From the NCBI GenBank assembly GCA_001692895.1, contig KV748199.1, positions 1,178,001 to 1,242,000 of the forward strand: 64,000 nucleotides of DNA. The letters are read 5' to 3'. The notes under the pieces are model-generated. The model was not told where the DNA came from and did no database searches. It worked only from the letters and a program-made list of their open reading frames with translations. Below, piece by piece: positions 1 through 9,971 of this stretch (positions within the stretch are counted from its first letter, which is position 1; each line of letters begins with the position of its first letter). Made by a program: the position numbers and the translations under genes. Origin of the DNA: Cenococcum geophilum 1.58 (taxonomy: Eukaryota > Ascomycota > Dothideomycetes > Gloniales > Gloniaceae).

Positions 1-2029
1 CTTCTGCCAATAGTCCAGCTAAAACGCCTACTAAGAAGGTATAATATCCGCATGTTAATAATACGGATATTACTAATATCCGCATAGCTTCATTCTCGTA
101 CTATCCCCGCCCGTGCTACTACGTCTCCCCCCACCAAGACCTCCCCTCCCATTAAGACTCCCACTTATAGTAGTATGCGCGGTTATAGAGGCACCCGCTT
201 TACCGCTACTCCTCTAACTCCTTTACCAATTACTAGCACGCCAGGTGCTGCTATTACTGCTACCGCTTTCGCTAGCACGGAATCTGTTAGGGTATATTTA
301 GCAATTATTATTTCTGCGCGCGTTAATATAGTTTATAAACGGGTAACTAATATAGCAAAAGATGTTCGAGCTATAGACCGCCAGTTAAACAAGTTTAGAG
401 ATTCTCTAAGTAAAATAAAGGATAAGCTTGCGTTCCTAAGGCGTGGTATTATTATACTTATACGTAATGCTAGGCTACCAAATATTAAATAAGTAGATAT
501 AAGTTAGCTATTACTATAGGTTAGCTGTTATTACGGGTTTATAATAATAAAATAGTAACTCTTACCTTTTTGCTACTATATACGTAGGAATCAAGTCTCC
601 GCCTTATATTCAATAGATATACTTAATTAATATTATAATATCCGTATAAGCTAAGGTAAAGATATCCGCATAAGCTAAGATAAAGATATTTATATATCCG
701 CACTACAAAACAGCTAACTGCTATGTTATATACTACGCACTAAGAAGATTATACGCCAGCTAGAATTAATATTAATAAAAAGAACTTGCTTAATATATTA
801 AGATAGAGACGTACCATAAGCCTAAGCATTTAAAAGTCCTCCAATATATTATCTGTAGCCTTATCAAATCCGTCCTTATAAGGGTCATATAGTAAACCAT
901 TAATATAAAACATCCGCATATTAAAATCAGTAATACCGCCCTATAAGAGCCACTCTAATCTAAGTTAAAGAATAGTAGGTGCCTTAAACCTAACGTCCTA
1001 TACACGCTAACGCATAATAGAAGTATATCCGCAATTAAAACAATATATTACTGTTACTCTTAGTATTCATCAAGCAACTTATATACCGACTATTATATAT
1101 ATTAGCAAAGGTATAGGCGTAATATTAGGATAACAAACTATATAAATATATTCAGCAGCTTCTCCTAGTACCTCTATATTCTTATTAGCGTTACCAAAGC
1201 TGCATATAAGGGGATTAAATAGTAAACCGGCTGTAGTTAATAGAAAGGCGTTAAATATATTTACGCCATCCTTTGCGAGTTTCTCATATCCGCGCTATAG
1301 AAGTGAAGGAGCCTTAAAATCCGCCAAGCGCCGCGTATATCGCATAATTGAATCCTTCCTAATCTAATCTACAAGATAGCGGATATCCAGCGCTAGAGAC
1401 TTAGTTATATATTTACTGTTTATACGCTCGCTAAATATACGCTTAAAAATATCGCGGAGCGGGCTAGTGTAACTTATTATAAGAACACTCCACTTAAATA
1501 GCTCGTCTATACTAAACGTCGAATTCCCACACGTCCAGATTAACTCCTTAAGTTAGAGATTTAGCAGTTCATTAAGGCGATCCGTCTTAAAGAAGCTATC
1601 TAGCCGCCCTTAGAGGTTAACTAAACTATTAGTAAGGATAGCCCGTTAAAGCACTGGATTATAAGCGCTTATTCTAACTAGTCGCTATAGGATTAGTATA
1701 TCATGTATATAGTTCTTTAATAAGCTTCTAGCAAAGTATAAGCAAAGGCGGGGGATTATACGCTTTAGTAGTCCAATATCCGTATACTTAATGGCGTATT
1801 TTAGAAGCTTATAAGTATTAATAACCTACAGAAACCAAATATAATTAAAGAACTTCGTATTATGGTTATTAGCGGCGGAGCTTAATATATCCACAGAGGA
1901 CAACGTTACTGCTAGCTAATATGCGTTAGCAGATAGCTCTAAATAATTAGACGTGCGCTGATTTGCATCGCGGCATATATCTCTTAAAAAAGCCACTATA
2001 CGGATATCCTTAATATGCTCCAGAAATTA

Positions 2030-2480
2030 CTGCGGAGATAGGTTTTATACATATCGCTCGGCCTCACCATCTGCCTTAATATTGCACTTTTTATAGATAT
2101 AGAGTAGAAACAACGCAATAATACAAGCGTTAAAGCTTTGGAGGATTAGCTCTTCCATATAATAAAACAGGGCCTTTTCCCTAGGAATATTACGCCGCCC
2201 TAGGTGGTTTATATAGGTATAAAGCACTAAAAACTACTGCGCGGCTTCCTTACCCCTATAGAACGTACGCATAACCATATATAGGAAGTTCAATCGCATA
2301 TACCATAGCCCTAGAATAGGCAATACCCACTTATAGCTATTATACGCACCTTCCGCCTTAACCCGCTCCTCTTTATATAATTAGATAAGCTTTACAGTTT
2401 TCTAATCTCCGTATACTAAGAAAAGCCAGTCATTAAAAGCGGTTTCGTGATTATACTATAGTTGTTCCAGGAAGATATTC
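2030..2480 (-). pseudogene. DUF6589-like protein core (degraded)
   Basis: Reading the minus strand from about 2480 down, one frame gives a stretch resembling the fungal DUF6589 family: a segment like VLPILGLWYMRLNFLYM, then RGKEAA, then LYTYINHLGRRNIPREKA, FYYMEELILQSFNACIIALF. The family typically has a GDQ-type motif, a 'P-x-LWH-x-RLN' segment and an aromatic, helix-rich 'ALEELIxxSY' segment in this order. The H after LW is Y here, a CpA-type change. Several in-frame stops are of the TAG/TAA kind expected from CAG/CAA under RIP (for example near 2256 and 2395), so the gene is dead. The gene probably extended from about 3850 to about 900, but I cannot fix its start or introns. Identity is from pattern memory only. 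Confidence 0.45.
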
Positions 2481-3957
2481 TCCATTACGCAATAGTTGCC
2501 GTTAATAGAAGCCTTACTATCTAGAATAGGTCCTAGAGTTATATGCTCTATCCTTCCATAAGGGAGAATATTAACCGCTAGTATACGTGGATATTTAATA
2601 TCCGCGTTAAAGTCGAATATACCATTAACCGCAGTAGGATACGCGTATTAGATGGCGTCCGCAATAAAACTTATAGATATCCGCTTCTAGAGGTTATTAA
2701 ACCTATTCCTAGCTGCATTAACAACCTTATCTAGGCTAAGTTAACGGGTGTTGTTCAACATTAACTGCTTAAGGCCCCCTTTAGGCATGCATACTCCGCG
2801 TAAAATCTTTCCCATAGTATAGGAAGTAAACTCGCCAGTCTCGCCGATAACCTAATATCAAGTCTTTTAGCAATAGTTAAAGTTATTATAGATAATACAA
2901 ACATCATCATAAATAGATAGAGACTTAATCAGTTTCTTAAGGGTTATTAGCGCTAGAAGGGCTAGTAGAATTAATAGAACCTTCCTTAGAACATTCGGCT
3001 AGCTTAAGCTTTTTAGCGTTAAGAGCCTTATAACCATTAATTAGACCAAGGCTATACAGAAAAGATAGCACACAGCGCTTTATACTAAGCGCCTAAAGAT
3101 ATAGACTAAGTAGACGGGCGAAACCATTTGCGGAGTTCCGGGCAAACCCCAGGAGGAATATAGAGGCAACTATAACTATACGTCCGCCGTGCGGATCTCA
3201 ACTGCGTTCCTCTCTATTTAGTGCGGATATCCCCTTAATAAGCCAAAACAGCAGCGGACCGTGCTGCTAAACAAACTTGGCCGCATTCTTAAGGTTAATA
3301 TCCTAAAACTCTATATCTAGAGTCCATGTGTTAAAGGGGCCGCGTTATAATTATAGTTAGTAAAGCTCTTTCCGGATACAGCGGATAGTACAGGTTATTA
3401 GCGTTATATAAATATCAGCCCTATTAATAAGTTCTTCTTATATTTCCTTATCCTCTAGTAAAGGAATAAGCAGGTCCCCTACTTTCTTCTTCTTCCTATT
3501 GCCTCTATACCCGTTCTCGCTTTCTAAGTACTTAAAAACCAGCCTATAAAAAGACCAGCCCCATTAACGTAGAAGGTCCTTAACGATATTAACCTTCTCT
3601 TCCTTTAATGTCTTTATCCAACTAGCAGATGGAATATCCACTAGAATATCCGCTAGAATATCCGCTAGCTGTAGAGAGGGCTAGCGGCGTAGGCGTAAGC
3701 GTTTAGCGTTGGTGTTTACTACGCGACTCAATAGTACGGAGGTAGAATTAGGGCCTCTACGGTAACAAATTCCTCTTAACGTCACACATATATAAGGGGC
3801 TAAAGATCTCATAACTTATAGAGTAGGCTTTTCTCTATAATTTGGTGTAATTTTTATGTCAACAGGTATTATAGGAGGGTAGATCAATTTCGTCAAAGTT
3901 AAGGAGGTCTTCTCATATAAACAGTGTTTAGGTTTTCTACAAATCTCGCCAAAGGGC

Positions 3958-4057
3958 CTCAGACTAAGAAAACGATTACCGTCCTAAATCAGCTTAGCGG
4001 ACGGTGCGGATATTCCTATATCCGCAATCGATTTCTTAGTCTGAGCTTCTGAGGTAA
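3958..4057. repeat. Cruciform-type terminus of the DUF6589 element
   Basis: A 20-bp inverted repeat with one mismatch pairs 3958-3977 with 4026-4045. The loop contains a second perfect hairpin, GCGGATAT (4006-4013), four bases, ATATCCGC (4018-4025). The outer stem runs directly into the terminus GAGCTTCTGAGGTAA ending at 4057. The same layout (inner hairpin, outer stem, GAGGTAA) is seen at 9191-9298, so it is a property of the family and not an accident of one copy. Confidence 0.7.
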
Positions 4058-4506
4058 CGTCAAGTCGAATCTGGAGCTCTGCTCGTGCGCCCGTCCGATT
4101 GCCCACCATGCCCCCACCGTCACCGCCCTTACCGACGACAGTATTACTGCAGCAGCTGCAGGCCCTATACGATGTCCTCTCCTTAATTCATACTGTCACC
4201 GTTCAGATCCGCCTAGGCAGAAGGCGCCTAATTTTGAGTCTCATCTAAGGCCTTTTTATTAGAATGATCAACCGAACAGTCGGCTTTATTTCAGATTGAG
4301 TACGACCACCAGATTAAGCGCCACTAATTATCTTCTAATTGACGCCGGTGAAAGCACGGATCAACATCAGATTGAAAAAGCTCCAGATTGCAACCGAACA
4401 CACCCTAAGAACTGTCGCGGAACACGCTCAGACGTGATACTGGTGGTGCATCACAAACGTAGTTAGTCAGCTTGCGGACCGATCACGTCTGAGCTTGCTG
4501 AGGTAA
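4058..4506. mobile_element. 449-bp non-autonomous insert with the same terminus
   Basis: This piece lies between two identical 16-bp copies of TGAGCTTCTGAGGTAA (4042-4057 and 4507-4522). Its own right end is almost the same (TGAGCTTGCTGAGGTAA, 4490-4506) and is again preceded by a stem: GCTCAGACGTGAT (4426-4438) pairs perfectly with ATCACGTCTGAGC (4482-4494). Its composition is much less AT-rich than its surroundings. No reading frame of note. It looks like a short relative of the neighbouring element integrated exactly at that element's end, which leaves a 16-bp direct repeat. Confidence 0.5.
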
Positions 4507-4522
4507 TGAGCTTCTGAGGTAA

Positions 4523-4914
4523 AAAAATTATACTTTTATATATGCTTAGTAATCTTATAGATAGCACTTAGCAGCTAAATGCTAAGACTTAATTATAAAT
4601 GCCGCATTTAGCTGCTAAATGCTAAGAAATGCTAGAAATGCTAAAATAGCAGAAACGTAAAATTAAATGCTGCTAAATTTTTTCCTGACGTACTTCCTTG
4701 GTGTGAGGGGATCTTGTAGACAGGGGGCTATAAGGACACGATTGGAACAAGATAGATTGGTGAGAGAGACGAATCCTTGAGGAGGTAAGGCCTCTGGGAT
4801 CGTGGAGACTATATACTACGGGCACGTGCCTCCGGCACGTGACCGGCGACCATCCGAGGGGCGTCCGGGGGTTGTCCTGAGGGCAACCCGAGGTGTCCGC
4901 AATAATATCCCTTA
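4523..4914. other. Intergenic repeat debris with GC-rich hairpins
   Basis: The first part (4523-4690) is AT-rich with imperfect repeats of the type GCTAAATGCTAA in both orientations. From about 4700 the composition rises, and 4823-4895 holds two adjacent GC-rich hairpins: CACGTGCC/GGCACGTG with a 3-base loop (4823-4841), then a GGGTTGTCC/GGGCAACCC stem with one mismatch near 4869-4889. No gene is seen. Confidence 0.4.
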
Positions 4915-5150
4915 CACTTGGCCTACGCAGTTGCCCGATCTAAATCCTATTAAGCACCTTTGGAGGATTATAAAGCTTTGGATATCTAAAAGGCGCCACT
5001 TAATTAACAATCTACAAGAGATGGGGGCTGTACTATAAGAGGAATAGGATAAATTAACCCCTGCCGATTGGAGGGCGTGTATTAAGAGTATAAGGAGGCG
5101 TTATAAATTAGTAATTAAAGTTAAGGGAGGCTTAATTAAATATTAGGGCT
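4915..5150 (+). pseudogene. Tc1/mariner-family transposase C-terminal fragment
   Basis: The plus frame reads WPTQLPDLNPIKHLWRIIK and continues to about 5140 with LINNLQEM, DWRACIKSIRRR and GGLIKY. This is the usual end of Tc1/mariner-family transposases ('WP-x-x-SPDLNPIEHxWxxLK', then a helix, then 'GGxxKY'), which carries the third catalytic acidic residue of the DDE set upstream of or in the PDLNPIEH block; here the E of PIEH reads K. Stops interrupt the frame after position 5036. Everything upstream of the PDLNP block is missing, so this is a truncated, dead copy. No terminal inverted repeat was found on the right. Confidence 0.65.
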
Positions 5151-6035
5151 CTACTGCACCAAAATATTCTTAAGATACAAATCTATTATATATTTAAATT
5201 GCTTCAGGATTGCTTGCCAATTGCTTACAGAGTCCTCTGCCAAAATAGGTGGGGTAGACGTTATCGATTGGCGTTTTTAGCTTCGGCTAATGACTTTCTG
5301 TAGATAATTGTACTTAGTCCCATTTCTATTCCCTCGCGGTTATTGGCTAGCTATATATTATTTATTTCCACCAAAAGTGGTGTATTTTCTATCTCCTAAG
5401 GATGGAAAAAAGCCACCTTTCGATGTAAATTACACCCGGCAACGATAGAATTTCCACTATTTTACCAAAAGCCTGCGCCTGGAGGGCTACGGGTCCCCAG
5501 AAAGTCGGCTGATATTGGCGCACTCACGCTTAATAGAAGATGTCATACTTCAACCGCGAAAATAAATTCGTGGTAGTACACTCTACATGTGGATTGTATA
5601 ACCTGCCATCCCATCCCCTCCGGCAGTATGAAGGGCGTCGCGCATATACATCTTCCCGTCTTCGAGCAAGTGTGATGTGCTGGAGTGCTAGGTAGATGCT
5701 TTGGACGCTGGTCGGGCATAGTCCAACAATGACACCGAGTTGTAAGAGCCAAGCATTGGTATCCGCTCATTTAAAACAACTATATGCCATCCGTAGCTTA
5801 GGAATCGGTCATTTATGTAGAAGGCACCCTGCCTCCACCTGCAAGGTGCCAAGGCCCAGCCACACTTGTGAATTTCAGCCACAAATGTGAGTCATGCAGC
5901 CACACTCGAAATTTAAGTCTGTACAACACCTCTCTCCGACGTCGCCTGTGTGCTTTTCCATAAAGCACAACCAATAACCCAACCTTCGCGAAACCGTTTC
6001 CGAGACTTCCACGATCCCACGCACTTTGTACATCC
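5151..6035. other. Upstream region of the tRNA synthetase gene
   Basis: Repeat composition ends near 5200 and normal composition begins. The roughly 800 bases before the ATG at 6036 hold only short overlapping frames on both strands with no recognisable product. This stretch should contain the promoter and 5' leader; I see no convincing TATA box or upstream reading frame that I would call. Confidence 0.4.
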
Positions 6036-7816
6036 ATGGAGGAGAATCTAGAGCAATCCGCTGGTGCTTTCGTGACGAGGGAGCAAAATGTCAACCCCTG
6101 GAGCGTCTCAGGTGAAGTCGGCGATGACGGCCATGTAAAGCCAATCAACTACGATAAACTCGTCGAGCAGTTCGGCACAAAGCTCATCGACGAATCGTTA
6201 CTAGAAAGATTTGAGCGTGTTACTGGCCATAAACCGCATCCATTCCTTCGACGAAAGATTGTCTTCTCACATCGTGATCTGGAGGTTATTCTGGATAGGT
6301 ACAGACCGCGGCTCTCACGGAAATACTAAGCTTACGTTGGAAAGGTTCGAGAAGCAAGAGCCATTCTTTATCTATACAGGAAGAGGCCCCAGCAGCGATA
6401 TTTTGCATATCGGGCATATGGTTCCGTTCGAACTGTGTCGGTGGTTGTCGGACGTGTTTCTGGTGCCGGTGATCATTATGATGACGGACGGTATGTTCAG
6501 ACACCATCAATTAGGATAACCACGTATATTTACGCCGTAAGTGATTAGACGAAAAGTACCTTATCGGTAAACCGGAGTGTACCGTGAAAGAATATGAAGT
6601 TTACGCTCGAGAGAATGCTAAAGATATTATTGCCGTTGGATTCGATCCCGAGCGAACATTTATCTTCTCGGATTATGGATACATGGGCGGTGAATTCTAC
6701 AGAAACATCACACGGATAGCCAAGGTTGGTGTCATAAGACGGTTTCGGATTCTACTAAACAATCTCAGAGAATTAATAGAGGAACTGCCGATGCTTGCTT
6801 TGGTTTCGATTCTACCACGAACATCGGAAAGGTAGTAGTTTACAATACCTTTATACCAAGCTAATAGCTCTTCAGGTTCACTTCGCTGCCGTCCAAGCGG
6901 CCTCTTCGTTCGCGGGATCATTTCCATTTCTATTCGGCCCCGACGCAAACCAGATTCCATGCCTTATACCATGCGCAATCGATCAGGACGCATATTTTCG
7001 GCTCACGAGGGACGTAGCCAGTCAACTGAGATATGCAAAACCGGCGCTGATCCATGCGCGGTTTTTAGATGCCCTTCAAGGCCCTGGATCCAAGATGTCT
7101 GCATCTGTCGAGTCAAGTGCTATCCTAGTACGGGACAACCCCAAACAGATTTTGGCCAAGATCAACAAATATGCGTTCAGTGGAGGTCAAGAGACTGTCG
7201 AGGAGCATAGAAAAAAGGGTGGAAACCCAAATGTCGATATACCCTATCAATATCTAAGGTTTTTTCTAAGTGTGAGTCAAAATGTGCCTATCCAATTGAT
7301 TTACTGACCCGTCACAGAGCGACGAGGAGCTTGAGACGATTCGGCAAGACTACAGCTCTGGAAAACTTTTAACCAGTGAGATCAAGAAAAAGTACAATCT
7401 GCTTGCAGAGCCGCCAAAGATAGTTCTGACCCTAGCATAGGTGCGCCGAAGAATTGGCGAAATTCTGTAACTCGTTTCAGGAGCGACGAGCGAAGGTCAC
7501 AGATGATATACTTGACCATTTCATGACACCGCGGCCGCTACTCTATCGAGGGGTTCCATCGAATACTCTACTTCGTTCGATACAAAGCAAATCTGGTGGC
7601 TTCAACGAACCAGTCAAAGACCCTAACTCTAAATCACAGCTCAAGAAGATGAAGAAACTCGAAGCCGTGAATGCCAAAAAGGCACTAAAGGCCCGGGGAA
7701 ATGAAGCAACGGCCGGAGTTGCGGCTCTCAGTGTGACAGAAAACACAGCAGAAGGCGGCGACAGAATTACCTCAGCGAGTACTCCTGTCGGTGGAGCCGA
7801 TGGGACAGGGCCTTGA
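6036..7816 (+). CDS. WRS1: Cytosolic tryptophanyl-tRNA synthetase
   Basis: Charges tRNA-Trp with tryptophan using ATP in the cytosol (class Ic synthetase). Seven exons restore one frame: 6036-6298, 6345-6490, 6549-6724, 6769-6831, 6876-7271, 7318-7391, 7441-7816, giving 497 residues. All six introns are 44-58 bp with GT-AG ends. Visible family blocks: YDKLVEQFG, FLRRKIVFSHRD, TGRGPSSD followed by the signature HIGH (residues 109-112), MMTDDEKY, VGFDPERTFIFSD, IPCAIDQDAYFR, GPGSKMSAS with the KMSAS loop (289-293), KYAFSGGQ, FQERRAKVTD and a final FMTPRPL. The ATG at 6036 is the first in frame and gives the usual short eukaryotic N-terminus without a WHEP domain. About 70 residues follow the FMTPRPL block, Lys-rich then Ala/Thr/Gly-rich and low complexity. 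Several normally constant positions differ, and it lies between repeat copies, so a diverged extra copy is possible; the frame is intact. Confidence 0.93.
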
Positions 7817-8685
7817 GCGCACACAGCCAGCATGAGGCCCACAGGGCTAATAATATAAGGGGTTGTCGAACTCCGAGAAAAAGAAAATCGATACACTTTA
7901 CACTGAACTAATGACTTTGCAATCAGGACGATGTTACCTCATCTTTTATTTCTCGGTGCCCTGGCGTCCCTCCGCAGCCACCGACAACTGGGGCTGACGT
8001 CGCTCTTTTCCCCAGCATTGTTTTCTCCAGCCGTAAAGTTGGTTTGATTGTTATCGAGGAGAGGCGGCGGATCTACTCTAGATAGACCCGTGAACTAGCT
8101 ACAATAGTACAGTCTGGCGCCCTTTGAGCCAACTGGAAAACTCGCAAGAATCCCCTAAGGATCACTACACGCTCTCATCTCGCGGAACTTAAAGTCGCGT
8201 ATGACCTAACCACTCCATTTTATGTTTCGGAAGGTCCTTGCTCACTCTACTCAGATGCAGGTGGATGAATGCCACAGGCACCCTGCCATCGGAAAAGAAA
8301 GAGCTTAGTGATTTAGTAAGATAAAAAGTCCTCTAGAAGGCCTTCCGTCAGCACCTCCCTCTGTCAAGCAAGGGTAACCTCTAAGGCAAGCCTGTCAAGC
8401 AAGGGCTAGGTCCTCTAAGAGCAAGGCCTAAGGTACGCCAACCCAGGAGAGTCCAAAAATTCCACCCGCCCTCTATCCCAAGCCGAGCCTTCTTTTCCTA
8501 CCCTAAGTATAGTGACTTCCAGTGTCCTCCTACTACCGGAAAAGTGCCTTGCCAACCATTCTGAGGGGTACCAACCAACAGAACTTTCGATGTAGAGGAC
8601 GCCGTACAATTCGAGGAGAGGAGGTTGTAAGGTAAGTACTCGATTTGATATGACAGGTCGCCTCGAGGCGGTCGACGGCTACTAT
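7817..8685. other. Intergenic region downstream of WRS1
   Basis: Normal composition, no supported gene. A short imperfect direct repeat around the words CTGTCAAGCAAGGG occurs at about 8361 and 8391. The change to AT-rich repeat DNA falls near 8685. Confidence 0.4.
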
Positions 8686-9298
8686 CTATAGTCTCTATAA
8701 TCGTATTATAGATTTCTTTATCTCCTAGAAGGGTAGTAATAAGCTTCTTTACCTTCTTTCCCCGTAAAAATTTTTTGTAGTACTAGGCTATAGCTACGCT
8801 AAAGAAAGGTTATTAAAGGACTATCGGTAGTTTTATAAATACTCTAAAATAATCTTAACCCTTTCTTCCTTTATTACCTAGTGTAATCTCCGCTTAGTAG
8901 ATACTCTAGTTAGTATTTAGATAGGCGTCTGCCGGTTAACTAATATTATATCTATAGTAGGGGTAGGTAATTTAATTATTAATATATTACCCATTTAGCG
9001 GCGCTTTTCACTTAATATCGCGGGGGCTAGTAGGGTGGAGGTATTTATTAATTATAGAGCTACTTCTATGGATAAATTTAACGGTATTCCTAAGATAATA
9101 GCTACTATAGGAGTATAGATTAATTTCGTTAAAGAAGGTAACTACTTTATATATAAAATAAGTCGCGTCGCTTACTAAAGTCTAGAAAAGTCCCTTAGAC
9201 TATAGAATTAACTTTTTAATAAAAAAGGTTAGTAATATCCGCTTGCGGATATATGTATGTCTGTTAATTGATTCTATCGTCTGAGCTTGCTGAGGTAA
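8686..9298 (-). mobile_element. Second, truncated copy of the DUF6589-family end
   Basis: AT-rich, RIP-like DNA that aligns by eye with 3570-4057: both share a stretch around 'GTATAGATTAATTTCGTTAAAG' (here 9113-9134, at 3881-3902 in the other copy with differences), the ATATCCGC/GCGGATAT perfect hairpin (9235-9242 and 9245-9252), an outer stem (9191-9211 with 9262-9285) and the terminus GTCTGAGCTTGCTGAGGTAA ending at 9298. Only about 600 bp of the family end is present; no coding part is recognisable. Same orientation as the copy at 1-4057. Confidence 0.5.
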
Positions 9299-9971
9299 GG
9301 AGTAACACAGGAGGAGAACCTGGTTGAGGACACGTCCCACCAACTCATTAACAGGGACGTTGCACATATTAGCATATTGGCATGTTGGCACTTGAACGTC
9401 TTTGGATCGATTAGACTGAATTTACCACACACTAGTGGAACATAGAATAAACAAGCCTTGGCTTTATGTACAAGGTCGCTGTGTTCGTCTCATCAAAAAG
9501 CGCGCCCGATACATGGAAACGCGAAGAATGGGGCTCTCTGTTCAATCCATCCGTTTCAGAACAGGTGTCTTTCCATACGCCCAAAAATGCTGGTGATGAT
9601 GATGCATCGTTGAAAGGTCAAAGAAATAGTGTGGACTTGGGACGGAGGTGAAGGTGGATGGGTGTTGGCCAAGAAATTCGGACATGATAGGTGCTCGTGA
9701 CATGAGGCGGAGGATCAAAATGAGGTGTGAGAGGTATACAGGTGTAGACGTGGGTGTCCAAATTGCGTAGAGGCGGCACACGTGGGAGACATGGCCTGTG
9801 CCTTTCTGTGCATGGCGACACTGTGCTCGGTGATGGCGAAGTGTAACACTGTGCGTGGTCGAGGTCATGTACGCCTCTTGGCGAAATCGTCCAAGTGTTC
9901 TGTGTGGCTAAGGTCGCCAGGCTCTGCGAAGAGAGAATATGTATTATAAGGCCTTGTGGTCGGTACTTTCT
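9299..9971. other. Intergenic region, ICE2 3' side
   Basis: Normal composition. Only short frames with no family resemblance. It must include the 3' untranslated part of the minus-strand ICE2 gene. Confidence 0.4.

Larger units (their letters stand above)
1..4057 (-). mobile_element. DUF6589-type repeat element, right-hand part
   Basis: AT-rich, RIP-like DNA with a degraded minus-strand gene in the middle and a structured terminus at the right. The left end is outside the window or unrecognisable. The octamer ATATCCGC or its complement occurs at about 44, 76, 662, 694, 1025, 1286, 1379, 2598, 2677, 3223, 3646, 3658, 4006 and 4018, with one-base variants elsewhere, far more often than chance in this composition. 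The right end is GAGGTAA at 4051-4057, shared with two other termini in the window (4500-4506 and 9292-9298). The classification rests on the DUF6589-like core; which transposition mechanism it used is not known to me. A small plus-strand open frame at 175-492 (105 codons, starting MRGYRGT) is of unknown meaning. Confidence 0.5.

Noticed and set aside
175-492. 105-codon plus-strand open frame near the left end
   Set aside because: No start context, no domain, and it lies in repeat DNA; kept only as a remark under the element.
9542-9868. 108-codon minus-strand frame rich in His and Pro
   Set aside because: Overlaps other frames in ICE2 3' DNA, low complexity, no conserved block.
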